This document shows positions 43,361-51,437 of a DNA stretch of 64,000 nt, in pieces. Position 1 is the first letter of the stretch. The number at the start of each line of letters is the position of its first letter. A program made the position numbers and the translations under genes. This DNA comes from Streptomyces mangrovisoli. GTDB taxonomy: Bacteria > Actinomycetota > Actinomycetes > Streptomycetales > Streptomycetaceae. Under the pieces are notes generated by a model that saw only the letters and a program-made list of their open reading frames with translations, did no database searches and was not told where the DNA came from. Location: contig NZ_LAVA02000015.1 in the NCBI RefSeq assembly GCF_000974985.2, positions 1 through 64,000 on the forward strand, given 5' to 3'.

Positions 43361-45209
43361 GCGCCGCATGTGGGAGGCCTACCGCCGCGGGGACTGGTGC
43401 GAGCAGGTGCCGGAGGTGCGCGGGGAGGCGATCCGCGTCCTGCTGCTGACCGCGCCGCCCGCGCACCCGGGCCACCTGGCCCGGCTGCGTCTGCGCGACG
43501 TGCGCGTCCGGGGCGTCCTCGACCTGGCCGAGGTCACGGTCGACTCCCCCGTACGGCTGCGCGGTTGCCGCTTCGACGCCGAACCGCGCCTGGAGGGCGG
43601 CCGGTTCGAGGCGCTGGAGCTCGACGAGTGCCGGCTGCCGGGGCTGTTCGCACACGGCGCCCGCTTCGCGCGGGAGATGAGGCTGACCCGCTGCACCGTG
43701 GACGGCACCGTGAACCTCGAGTCCGTCGGCGTCGGCGCCCACCTCTGCCTCGACGGCACAACGGTGCGCCCGGCGCCCGGAGATGCCGCCGTCATGGCGC
43801 GGTCCGTCGCCGTGGACGAGTCCCTGCGGGCGACGGGCCTGGACTGCTCGGGCACCCTCGACCTCGGCAACGCCCGTGTGCAGGACGCGCTCGTGCTGCG
43901 CGGAGCGGCGATCACCGGCCCCCGCGGCAACCTCCAGATGTCCGAGATCAACGTCGGCGGCGGCCTGTACCTCGGACGCGGCTTCCGCTGCGCGGGGACG
44001 GTCAACCTCTGCGGCGCTTCGATCGGGGCCACGGTGGAACTGCTCGACGCCACCCTCGACGGACCGGGCCTCGACGCCGGACGGCACGCCCTCCATCTCG
44101 GCTGCGCGCGGATCGGCGGCGACATCCAGGCCGAACGGGGGCTCGTCGTCAACGGCCCCGTCACACTCGACGACACGTCCGTACGCGGCAGCGTCGTCCT
44201 GCGCGGCGCCCGCCTGTCCGTCCCTTCCGGCACGGCGCTCACCGCGGGCCGCACGCACATCGGGGGCGACCTCGACTGCCGGGACGGAACGACCGCGCAC
44301 GGCACCATCGACCTGTGCGACGCCCGGATCGGCGGGTCCGTCCGGTTCGAGGCGGCGGAACTCACCGCGCCCGACGGCGGCGGGCACGTGCTGCGGGCCA
44401 ACGGCATCGACGTCGGCGGCGTGGTGAACCTCTGCGACGGCTTCACCGCGCACGGCACGATCCGGCTGAGCAGCGCCACCATCCGCAGCACGCTGTGCTT
44501 CCTGGGGGCGCACCTGGACACGACGGCCGACGAGAAGGCCCTCGTCTGCTGGGGCACGACGGCCGCGGTACTCCTCCTGAGACCCCGTCGGGCCCCGCTC
44601 GGCACGGTCGATCTCGGCCGGATGTCCGTGGGCCTGCTCCACGACGAACCGACCCGCTGGCCCGCCTCGCTCGTCCTGGACGGCACCGTCTACGACACCC
44701 TCCGCCCGGCCCTGACCGCGAAGGCGCGCCTGCCGTGGCTCGGCCGGGACCCGGCCGGGTTCACGCCGCAGCCGTACGAGCAGCTGGCGGCCGTCCACCA
44801 GCGGCACGGCCGTGACGCCGAGGCGCGGACCGTGCTGGTCGCCAAGCAGCGCGGCCTGCGCCCGACCCTCGCGCCGCCCGCCCGCCTGTGGAGCCTCCTG
44901 CAGGACGCCACCGTCGGCTACGGGTACCGCCCGCTGCGCGCCCTGTGGGTCCTGCTGTGCCTGCTCGCGGCGGGCTCGGCACTCTTCGCGCTGCGTCCCC
45001 CGACACCGGTGGGCGGCGGCCCCTACCCGCACTTCCAGCCGCTCGTCTACACCCTCGATCTGCTGCTGCCCCTGGTCGACCTGGGACAGGAACGGGCGTA
45101 CGCCCCGTCGGGCGTCATGCAGTGGTGCGCGATCACGCTCATCGGCACGGGCTGGCTGCTCGCGACGACGGTGGCGGCGGGTGCGGGGCGGGTGCTGCGG
45201 CGCAACTGA
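43314..45209 (+). CDS. Beta-solenoid membrane-anchored protein (often misnamed 'membrane-associated oxidoreductase')
   Basis: 631 aa from GTG at 43314, with GGAAGGGGACACGA upstream and a 47-bp overlap with the Fic-like gene. A helical N-terminus (ERRMWEAYRRGDWCEQVPEVRGEAIRVLLL) is followed by about 20 repeats of 20-27 residues (LRLRDVRVRGVLDLAEV, GTVNLCGASIGATVELLDA, GTIDLCDARIGGSVRFEAA), the bactofilin- or pentapeptide-like beta-solenoid type. The last 110 residues hold two or three membrane helices (ALWVLLCLLAAGSALFAL, WCAITLIGTGWLLATTVAAGAG). No NAD or flavin motif supports an oxidoreductase name. It may be a membrane scaffold or the target of the Fic-like enzyme. Confidence 0.8.
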   Translation: MAHNEGRPPEGWSAGERRMWEAYRRGDWCEQVPEVRGEAIRVLLLTAPPAHPGHLARLRLRDVRVRGVLDLAEVTVDSPVRLRGCRFDAEPRLEGGRFEALELDECRLPGLFAHGARFAREMRLTRCTVDGTVNLESVGVGAHLCLDGTTVRPAPGDAAVMARSVAVDESLRATGLDCSGTLDLGNARVQDALVLRGAAITGPRGNLQMSEINVGGGLYLGRGFRCAGTVNLCGASIGATVELLDATLDGPGLDAGRHALHLGCARIGGDIQAERGLVVNGPVTLDDTSVRGSVVLRGARLSVPSGTALTAGRTHIGGDLDCRDGTTAHGTIDLCDARIGGSVRFEAAELTAPDGGGHVLRANGIDVGGVVNLCDGFTAHGTIRLSSATIRSTLCFLGAHLDTTADEKALVCWGTTAAVLLLRPRRAPLGTVDLGRMSVGLLHDEPTRWPASLVLDGTVYDTLRPALTAKARLPWLGRDPAGFTPQPYEQLAAVHQRHGRDAEARTVLVAKQRGLRPTLAPPARLWSLLQDATVGYGYRPLRALWVLLCLLAAGSALFALRPPTPVGGGPYPHFQPLVYTLDLLLPLVDLGQERAYAPSGVMQWCAITLIGTGWLLATTVAAGAGRVLRRN

Positions 45210-45331
45210 GCGCACGGCGCCCCCGGGCGGAGCCGGTGCCCGGTACGGGTGTCGCGGGCGGCCGCTTCAGGAGCGTCGGCCTGCCCGGACGCGCGCACCG
45301 GGCGCGGGCGAGGGGTGGCGCCGGACAGGCC

Positions 45332-46342
45332 CTAGTCGCGGGTCCAGTGGTGGAGGCTCGCGAGGAGCAGGTTCGGGTCGTGCTGGGTGAAGTACGCCGC
45401 GCTGGGCACGTAGACCGTCCAGTTGCGCACGGCGACGGAGGTCGGGTTGGACAGGCCGTCGTCGCCGGTCAGCACGATCGTGTGACTGCCGTCGGGACGC
45501 ACCAGGGCCAGCCGGCTGCTCGGGTTGAGCGCGGCGAGCACGTTCTCGCCGTGTCCGGGGAAGGCGAAGTCGTCGATGCCGTCGAGCCCCGTCGCGCGGG
45601 TCTCGATCCGGCCGGCGGAGCCGTCGTCGCGGACGGGGATGCGCAGCAGCGTCCCGCGGTCGGTGTTGGAGACCCATACGGCGTCGCCGTGCAGTTTGAT
45701 GCCGTTGGCGCCGAAGCCGCTCGCGGGCGGCGCGGGCAGCGGGTCGAGGGCCGTGGCCCTGGCCCACGCGGTGGGCGTGCCGCCCCGCTGCGGGATGCGC
45801 CAGACCATGCCGAGCGCGGAGTCGGCGGCGTAGAGCACGTGCCGGCGCTCGTCGAGGACCAGCCCGTTGGGCAGGCCGTTCGGCGGCAGTTCGGCGATCT
45901 GCCGGGGCCGTCCGCCGCCGGGCGCGATGCGCCAGATGCCGGTGGCGCGGGTGCCGGTGGCGTAGCCGACGTAGAGGGTGCCGTCGTGGGCGCGGGCGAT
46001 GCCGGTGGCGATGGCGCTGCCGATGACGGGCGTGGCCGGGTTCGTCACGGTGGGCAGCGTGGCGCGCCGGTGGGTGTGCCCGTCCAGGGTGACGTGGGCG
46101 ACCTGGTGGGCGTAGGCGAACGTGAGGTCGGCCGAGCCGTCGGGTTCGAGCGCGATGTTCTCCGGGGTCTGGCCCTTGGCCAGATCGAAGTGGGCGACGA
46201 TGCGCGAGCCCGCGACGGTGGGGTGGGCCGCGGAGCGCGCGTCGGGGACCGCGGGGCGGCCCGCGGCGGGCGGGGCGGCGGCGACGAGGCCGAGCGCGAG
46301 GGTGGCCGTGGCCAGACCGGCCAGGCGGGGCAATCGGGGCAT
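45332..46342 (-). CDS. Secreted SMP-30/gluconolactonase-like beta-propeller protein
   Basis: 336 aa from ATG at 46342 (GGAAGGCCCC upstream). Signal peptide LAGLATATLALGLVAAAPPAAG. Propeller blades recur with PENIALEPDGSADLTFA, TGIARAHDGTLYVGYATGT, PNGLVLDERRHVLYAADSALGMVWRI, GANGIKLHGDAVWVSNTDRGTLLRI and LSNPTSVAVRNWTVYVPSAAY. N-x-x-x-x-D metal-type positions resemble SMP-30. The substrate is unknown. It converges on the solenoid gene. Confidence 0.8.
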   Translation of the reverse strand: MPRLPRLAGLATATLALGLVAAAPPAAGRPAVPDARSAAHPTVAGSRIVAHFDLAKGQTPENIALEPDGSADLTFAYAHQVAHVTLDGHTHRRATLPTVTNPATPVIGSAIATGIARAHDGTLYVGYATGTRATGIWRIAPGGGRPRQIAELPPNGLPNGLVLDERRHVLYAADSALGMVWRIPQRGGTPTAWARATALDPLPAPPASGFGANGIKLHGDAVWVSNTDRGTLLRIPVRDDGSAGRIETRATGLDGIDDFAFPGHGENVLAALNPSSRLALVRPDGSHTIVLTGDDGLSNPTSVAVRNWTVYVPSAAYFTQHDPNLLLASLHHWTRD

Positions 46343-46525
46343 GGGGGCCTTCCAGGGGAGCGTGGATCCGGTGCGCCCGCGTGAGGCGCCCGTCCACGGT
46401 GACGGGGCGCCCGCCGACCCGGTGGGCAGCCTCGGCCGCGCGTTCGCTCGCATGGCGCAGTCCTGCGTCTGGTTGCCGTACGCCGGGTGGCTCCACGTCC
46501 CGCGGACCACGGCCCCACGCCCCTC

Positions 46526-47812
46526 TCAGGTGTACGCGGTGGCGTCGCGGGTCCAGATGAACACCTCGGTGTCCGGCTGCCGTTCGGAGAACAGGTGCGT
46601 CGGTGAAGTCTCCCGGAGCAGCCGGCGCAGCTCCGTCTCGAACGCGCCGCGCCGCGGGCCGAAGAGCGGGGGTGCCGCGTACGACATCGAGAAGACCCAG
46701 TCCACGACGTCGTCGCTGGTCCGCTCGATCACCTGGCCGCCCGGAACGACGAGACGGCGCGGCCCGCCGAACCCGGCACCGGCCAGAATCCCCGCCTCCC
46801 CGCCGGGGGTCCCCGCGGTCAGTACCCCGCGTCCGGCCCGGCGCACGGGTCCCAGGTAGTGCGCGATCAGCTCCGCGACGGCCGGGTGAGGGACGGCCGG
46901 GTGGGGCGGGTGCGGGTGGGGCGCCTTCGGGTCGGGCATCTCCAGGTGGAGCGCGTCCGGGTGGAGGGCCTCCTTGTGGAGCGCCTTCGGGTGGGGCGCC
47001 TGCGGGTGGAGCGCCTCCGAGTGGGGTGCCTCCACGTGGAGCGCCTCCGAGTGGGGTGCCTCCACGTGGAGCGCCTCCGAGTGGGGTGCCTCCACGTGGA
47101 GCGCCTCCGAGTGGGGTGCCTCCACGTGGAGCGCCTCCGGGTGGGGTGCCTCCACGTGGAGCGCCTCCGGGGACGGATCGGCGGGAGCGGGATCGGTCGC
47201 GCGGGGATCGCCCGGCTCTGGAACGCCGGGTCCCGGATCGGCCGCACACCGATCGGCGGCCCCGGTATCGCCCAGCCCCGGATCGGCCGCACACGGATCG
47301 CCAGGCCCCGGATCGGCCGGCCTCGGAGGTACTCCACCCGGTGGGCCGCCGGCCGGCGGGCTCTGCGTCTTCAGGTCGGAGACGTGCACCAGGGCCCCGC
47401 CCGGCGCGAGCATCCCGCGGACCGTCGCCGCCACGAGCGCGCGGTCCATCCAGTGGAAGGACTGGCCGAACGTCGCCACGGTGAAGATGCCGAGTCCCGC
47501 GGGCAGTTCCTCGGCCCGGGCCCGCACCCAGCGCGTCCGGCCGGACAGACCGCGCTCGGCCGCCGCCCGCCGGGCCTCGGCGATCATCCCGGTGTCCGGG
47601 TCCACGCCGACCGTCTCACGGAAGTGTCCGGCCAGGTCCAGGGCGAGGACGCCCGGCCCGCAGCCGACGTCGAGCAGTCGGCCACGGCCGTCGGGACGCA
47701 GGGCCTCGGCGAGCAGGGCGGTGAGCCCGGGGGCGTACGGCAGCCGCCCGCGCCGGTAGTGGGTGGCCGTACCCGCGAACAGCGTCTCGTCCCACTCCCA
47801 GCCGGTGGCCAT
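46526..47812 (-). CDS. Class I SAM-dependent methyltransferase with a large repeat insertion
   Basis: 428 aa. LLDVGCGPGVLALDLA (SAM motif I), VGVDPDTGMIAEAR (motif II) and GIFTVATFGQSFHWMD (motif IV region) define a methyltransferase core of about 160 residues. Residues about 155-300 are a low-complexity insert of P/D/G-rich then EALHVEAPHS-type repeats. The C-terminal part (VAELIAHYLGPVRRAGRGVL to FIWTRDATAYT) resumes the family fold. The insert splits the domain after the GG-loop. Its start codon overlaps the stop of the PhyH gene by one base (TGATG), so the two are translationally coupled. Confidence 0.85.
   Translation of the reverse strand: MATGWEWDETLFAGTATHYRRGRLPYAPGLTALLAEALRPDGRGRLLDVGCGPGVLALDLAGHFRETVGVDPDTGMIAEARRAAAERGLSGRTRWVRARAEELPAGLGIFTVATFGQSFHWMDRALVAATVRGMLAPGGALVHVSDLKTQSPPAGGPPGGVPPRPADPGPGDPCAADPGLGDTGAADRCAADPGPGVPEPGDPRATDPAPADPSPEALHVEAPHPEALHVEAPHSEALHVEAPHSEALHVEAPHSEALHVEAPHSEALHPQAPHPKALHKEALHPDALHLEMPDPKAPHPHPPHPAVPHPAVAELIAHYLGPVRRAGRGVLTAGTPGGEAGILAGAGFGGPRRLVVPGGQVIERTSDDVVDWVFSMSYAAPPLFGPRRGAFETELRRLLRETSPTHLFSERQPDTEVFIWTRDATAYT
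46890..47172 (-). repeat. 30-bp minisatellite within the methyltransferase gene
   Basis: Five near-identical 30-bp units start at 47011, 47041, 47071, 47101 and 47131 (GCGCCTCCGAGTGGGGTGCC then TCCACGTGGA); units two to four are exact, and the last has one change. A sixth partial unit starts at 47161. A degenerate 15-bp half-unit continues to about 46890. The unit codes for (EALHVEAPHS)n on the minus strand. All six frames are open because 30 is a multiple of three and the unit lacks stops. Confidence 0.95.
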
Positions 47813-48600
47813 CAGGTCGCCTCGGGCGCCCGGCGGGCCTCCGGCCGCCCGGTCCGGGACGCCGTCCGGGACGCCGTCCGGGAACGCAGGGCCGGGTAGT
47901 CCAGCCAGGGGTCCTGGAGGAACGCTTCCCGGTGGTCCGCGTGGCCGGCCGCGCTGATCCGGTAGTACAGCGCCCGGCGGGTCCGCTCCGAGGCGTAGTT
48001 GCCGCCGATGTTGTGGCCGAGCAGGTAGTGCGCGAGCAGCAGGTCACCGGCGCGCCCGGTGATCTGCTCGGGCTCGGGCAGCTCGATCGGCGGGTACGCG
48101 CAGAAGCTCCCCGGGCCGTGTTCCCGGAAGTGGGCGGCGTGGGTGAGATGGGTGCCCGGCCAGACCCAGAGGTTGCCCGAGTTCTCGGCGAGCTGGTCGG
48201 TCATCAGGACCCCGGCGAGGAGGGTGAACGTGTTCCGCACCGGCTCGCCGCTCGGCTCCGCGTGGGGCGCGTCGATATGGGGGATGCCGGGCCGGTGCGG
48301 GAACGGCGGGATGTTCAGCGCGACCTGGACCTGGACGGGCGGCTCCAGCGTGCCCGCCCCGGCCAGCTCCTCGGCGAGCCGGAACGCGGGACCCTCGACG
48401 AGGGGCGCGAGCAGCGCGGGCTCGTCCTCGGTGGGCAGGAAGTAGAAGTGGTTGCCGTGGGTCCCGGCCGTGGGCGGATCGGCCGCCACGACCTCGTCCA
48501 GGCGGCGCCCCGCCCGCCCCAGGACGTCGTCCGGCACCGCGTGCGGGACCAGCACGAAACCCCGCTCGGCGAACTCGTCGAGTTGCTCGTCGCTCAGCAC
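47812..48600 (-). CDS. Phytanoyl-CoA dioxygenase (PhyH)-like Fe(II)/2OG oxygenase
   Basis: 262 aa from GTG at 48600. DEFAERGFVLVPHAVPDDVLGRAGRRLDEVV is the typical PhyH start. Iron ligands are HxD in GIPHIDAPH and a distal histidine in LLLAHYLLGHNIGGN; NSGNLWVWPGTH is the PhyH signature loop, and RRALYYRI supplies the 2-oxoglutarate arginine. These enzymes hydroxylate or halogenate small molecules. The gene is coupled to a methyltransferase, so the pair may act on one metabolite. Confidence 0.85.
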   Translation of the reverse strand: MLSDEQLDEFAERGFVLVPHAVPDDVLGRAGRRLDEVVAADPPTAGTHGNHFYFLPTEDEPALLAPLVEGPAFRLAEELAGAGTLEPPVQVQVALNIPPFPHRPGIPHIDAPHAEPSGEPVRNTFTLLAGVLMTDQLAENSGNLWVWPGTHLTHAAHFREHGPGSFCAYPPIELPEPEQITGRAGDLLLAHYLLGHNIGGNYASERTRRALYYRISAAGHADHREAFLQDPWLDYPALRSRTASRTASRTGRPEARRAPEAT

Positions 48601-48727
48601 GGGGCACCACGGTAGGCGGGGGCCGGGCGCGGGGCGACCGGATATTCGGGGGCCACCCCAGGGCAGGGCAAGGTCGGCGTCCTGTGCCTCGCCCATCGCC
48701 CATCGCCCCCACAAACGCACCCCGACC

Positions 48728-48763
48728 TTGCCCCCGCTCCGGCCGCCACCTAGCCTGACTTTG
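48728..48763 (+). promoter_or_regulatory. Leaderless promoter of the MFS gene
   Basis: TTGCCC (48728-48733), exactly 17 nt, TAGCCT (48751-48756), then GACTTT and the GTG start at 48763. Transcription should begin at or next to the start codon, and there is no ribosome site, the standard leaderless layout of Streptomyces. Confidence 0.65.
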
Positions 48764-50004
48764 TGCCGCTAATAAACAAAACCCGTACGCACAGCGTCGT
48801 GCGCGGGACCGACCTCGCCCGGCTGCGCGCCGTCGTGACCGTCTTCTTCGCTCTCGACGGCTTCGTCTTCGCGGGCTGGGTCGTCCGTATCCCCGCCATC
48901 AAGCACCAGACCGGTGCCTCCGCCGGTGCCCTCGGGCTCGCCCTCCTCGGGGTGTCCGCCGGCGCCGTCGTCACCATGACCCTGACCGGCCGCCTCTGCC
49001 GCCGCTACGGCAGCCACCCGATGACCGTCGTCTGCGCGCTGCTGCTCTGTCTCGGCGTGGCGCTGCCCCCGCTCACCCACTCGGTACTCGCCCTCGGCTC
49101 CGTGCTGCTGCTGTTCGGCGCGGCCTACGGCGGTCTGAACGTCGCCATCAACAGCGCCGCCGTGGACATCGTGGCCGCGCTGCGGCGACCGGTCATGCCC
49201 AGTTTCCACGGGGCCTTCAGCCTGGGCGGCATGACCGGGGCCGCCCTGGGCGGGCTGGTCGCGGGCTCACTGTCGCCGACCCGCCATCTCCTCGGGCTGG
49301 CCGTCGTCGGCCTGGTCGTGACGGCCGTGGCCGGGCGCGTGCTGCTGCGCTGCGAGCCACCGCCGCCCGCGAAGCGCCCGCAGGACGGCGACGCGCCCGA
49401 CACGTCCCACGCACCCGACACACCCGCCCGCGCCGCCGACCGGCGCGGGCTCGACTCCGGTACCCGCACGATCGTGCTGGTCCTCGGGCTGATCGCGCTG
49501 TGCACCGCCTACGGCGAGGGCGCCCTCGCCGACTGGGGCGCCCTGCATCTCACCCAGGACCTCCACACCTCCCCCGGCCTGGCCGCCGCGGGCTACTCCT
49601 GTTTCGCGCTCGCCATGACGGTCGGCCGGCTCTGCGGCACGACTCTCCTCGAACGCCTGGGCCGCTCCCGCACCCTGGTCGTCGGCGGCTCCACGGCCGC
49701 AGCGGGGATGCTGCTCGGCTCGCTCGCCCCGGCCACCTGGGCGGTGCTGCTGGGCTTCGCCGTCACCGGGCTCGGGCTGGCCAACATCTTCCCGATCGCC
49801 ATCGAGCGCGCGGGGGCGCTCGCCGGTCCGAGCGGCGTGGCGACCGCGTCCACCCTCGGCTACGGCGGCCTGCTCCTCGGACCGCCCGCGATCGGGTTCC
49901 TGGCCGAGGGGCTCTCCCTGCCGATCGCGCTCACCAGTGTGGCGCTGCTGGCCGCCGTCGCCGCCGCGATCGGTTTCGGCGCCCGGCACGCCACGGCGGG
50001 CTGA
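48763..50004 (+). CDS. MFS transporter, YbjJ-like (FucP-fold) family
   Basis: 413 aa, about 12 membrane helices. FFALDGFVFAGWVVRIPAIKHQTGAS, LTGRLCRRYGSHPM, AAYGGLNVAINSAAV and MPSFHGAFSLGGMTGAALGGLVAG match the YbjJ group, with a cytoplasmic loop at about 195-225. Substrate unknown; related proteins are proposed to export or import sugars. The start region uses CTA ATA AAC AAA, rare codons for this genome, which fits reduced structure at a leaderless start. Confidence 0.88.
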   Translation: MPLINKTRTHSVVRGTDLARLRAVVTVFFALDGFVFAGWVVRIPAIKHQTGASAGALGLALLGVSAGAVVTMTLTGRLCRRYGSHPMTVVCALLLCLGVALPPLTHSVLALGSVLLLFGAAYGGLNVAINSAAVDIVAALRRPVMPSFHGAFSLGGMTGAALGGLVAGSLSPTRHLLGLAVVGLVVTAVAGRVLLRCEPPPPAKRPQDGDAPDTSHAPDTPARAADRRGLDSGTRTIVLVLGLIALCTAYGEGALADWGALHLTQDLHTSPGLAAAGYSCFALAMTVGRLCGTTLLERLGRSRTLVVGGSTAAAGMLLGSLAPATWAVLLGFAVTGLGLANIFPIAIERAGALAGPSGVATASTLGYGGLLLGPPAIGFLAEGLSLPIALTSVALLAAVAAAIGFGARHATAG

Positions 50005-50101
50005 CCTCTACCGCAAGCCAGGTCATCCGCACCAGGCCGTCCGCGGGCCGCAGTGCCCGCGGACGGAGGAGCGGGCCGCGGGCCGCGGTCTGCCCGCGCA
50101 A

Positions 50102-50178
50102 CCGCAGTCCGCGGGCCGGAGGCCGCAGGCCGCGGTCCGGAGTCCGCGGTCCGCAAGCCGGAGTCCGCAGTCCGACGG
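50102..50178. repeat. Eleven-copy heptanucleotide repeat
   Basis: Eleven 7-bp units in phase, mostly CCGCAGT, CCGCGGG, CCGGAGT and CCGCGGT. They fill most of the 193-bp spacer between the convergent MFS and RpiB-like genes. A degenerate continuation reaches back to about 50030. Confidence 0.9.
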
Positions 50179-50197
50179 CTCGACGGACCAGGCCGCC

Positions 50198-50650
50198 TCA
50201 GGCGCGCCGCGCGCCGTCCAGCCCTTCGACGTGTGCCACGTTGCCCCGGTCCTCCGCGTCCTCACTGGCCGCGGCGCCGAACCAGGCGTCGAGGATCTCC
50301 GCCAGCAGCGGCTGCGACGTCAGCCGCAGGCTGAGGGCGAGGACGTTGGCGTCGTTCCAGCGGCGAGCGCCGTCGGCGGTGTAGGCGTCCGCGCACAGGG
50401 CCGCGCGGACGCCCGGCACCTTGTTCGCGGCGATCGACGCGCCGGTCCCGGTCCAGCAGCACACGACGGCCTGGTCGGCCCGCCCCTCGGCGACGTCCCG
50501 GGCCGCCGTCTCGGAGCACACGGCCCACTGCGGGTCGGCCCCCGGGCGCAGCGCCCCGTGTGTCCGCACCTCGTGCCCCCGCTCCCGCAGTTGCGCGACT
50601 AGGGAGCGGGCCACGGGTTCGTCCATGTCGGAGGAGACGGAGATCCGCAT
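50198..50650 (-). CDS. RpiB/LacA/LacB family sugar-phosphate isomerase
   Basis: 150 aa. MRISVSSDMDEPVARSLVAQLRERGHEV, ADQAVVCCWTGTGASIAANKVPGVRAALC (catalytic-cysteine loop) and GARRWNDANVLALSLRLTSQPLLAEILDAWF match RpiB/LacAB, which isomerise aldose and ketose phosphates. The first motif differs from ribose-5-phosphate isomerase B (usual start GxDHAG), so its sugar may not be ribose 5-phosphate. Confidence 0.85.
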   Translation of the reverse strand: MRISVSSDMDEPVARSLVAQLRERGHEVRTHGALRPGADPQWAVCSETAARDVAEGRADQAVVCCWTGTGASIAANKVPGVRAALCADAYTADGARRWNDANVLALSLRLTSQPLLAEILDAWFGAAASEDAEDRGNVAHVEGLDGARRA

Positions 50651-50700
50651 GTGCCGACGATAGCCCAGCCCGCCACGTCCGGACCGGCCCGCGCGGGGCC

Positions 50701-51369
50701 TCAGCGCAGCGCGACCGGCAGCCCCTCCACGACGCGCCGCAGCAGCCTGCCGCCGTGCACTCGCGGAGCGTCGAAGCAGCGCAGGCCGCCGTCGTCGCCG
50801 TCCTCGTCGTCGCCGTCCTGTCCGTCACCGTCCGCGCCGTCGGCGCGCAGCACCTCGGGGACGAGGACGGCTGCCGGGTCGGTGTCCTGGTCGTAGCCGA
50901 GATACGCGGGTGCGAGGACCGGGCCGTGCAGTGTCCCCCCTATCAGGTCGGGGGCGAACTCGTCGGACAGCACGGTCACCGCGGCGCTGAGGTCGCCGTG
51001 GACCATCACCAGCTTCTCGGTCATGTTGCCGATGAACGCGCCGGTCACCGTGACATCGCCGAGCACCAGCAGCTTCACGTCCCCCTCCAGGTAGACGTCG
51101 GCGGCCTTCAGGTCACCGAGCACGATCAGCGCCGGGCAGCCGTCGTCCACGTTGAGCAGAGCGCCGTCGACGGTCAGGTCGCCGTCGACGACGACCCCGG
51201 TGGCGGACGTCCACCCCTTCGCGTCGAGATCGAGCGGGCCCGGTATCGCGAGCGGGCCGGGGCGCACGTCGTAGCTCTCGTCGTAGAGATTGCCGTACGA
51301 CGACTCCGGCAGGCCCCGGCGCTCGAACACGGCGACGGTCTCGGCCCAGGTGAGGCTGCGGTCGGTCAT
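50701..51369 (-). CDS. Polymer-forming (bactofilin-like) protein with acidic region
   Basis: 222 aa from ATG at 51369. A solenoid-type region (GPLDLDAKGWTSATGVVVDGDLTVDGALLNVDDGCPALIVLGDLKAADVYLEGDVKLLVLGDVTVTGAFIGNM) resembles bactofilins (DUF583). Then come FAPDLIGGTLHGPVLAPAYLGYDQDTDP and an Asp/Gly-rich run (about 180-195). No signal peptide. Function unknown; bactofilins form scaffolds at the membrane. Confidence 0.7.
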   Translation of the reverse strand: MTDRSLTWAETVAVFERRGLPESSYGNLYDESYDVRPGPLAIPGPLDLDAKGWTSATGVVVDGDLTVDGALLNVDDGCPALIVLGDLKAADVYLEGDVKLLVLGDVTVTGAFIGNMTEKLVMVHGDLSAAVTVLSDEFAPDLIGGTLHGPVLAPAYLGYDQDTDPAAVLVPEVLRADGADGDGQDGDDEDGDDGGLRCFDAPRVHGGRLLRRVVEGLPVALR

Positions 51370-51437
51370 GGGGACAACCCTGCCATCCGCCACTGACAAT
51401 CCCTCAGCGGGCGGCGCGTGCGGGCGGTTTCGGCAGG

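Noticed and set aside
43314..45209. Oxidoreductase annotation for the solenoid protein
   Set aside because: No nucleotide-binding or catalytic motif is visible; the repeats and C-terminal helices indicate a membrane-anchored solenoid.
46859..47899. Plus-strand frame with VERLRVGCLH repeats that looks like leucine-rich repeats
   Set aside because: It is the antisense reading of the 30-bp minisatellite; all six frames stay open there. The methyltransferase on the minus strand has real motifs at both ends.
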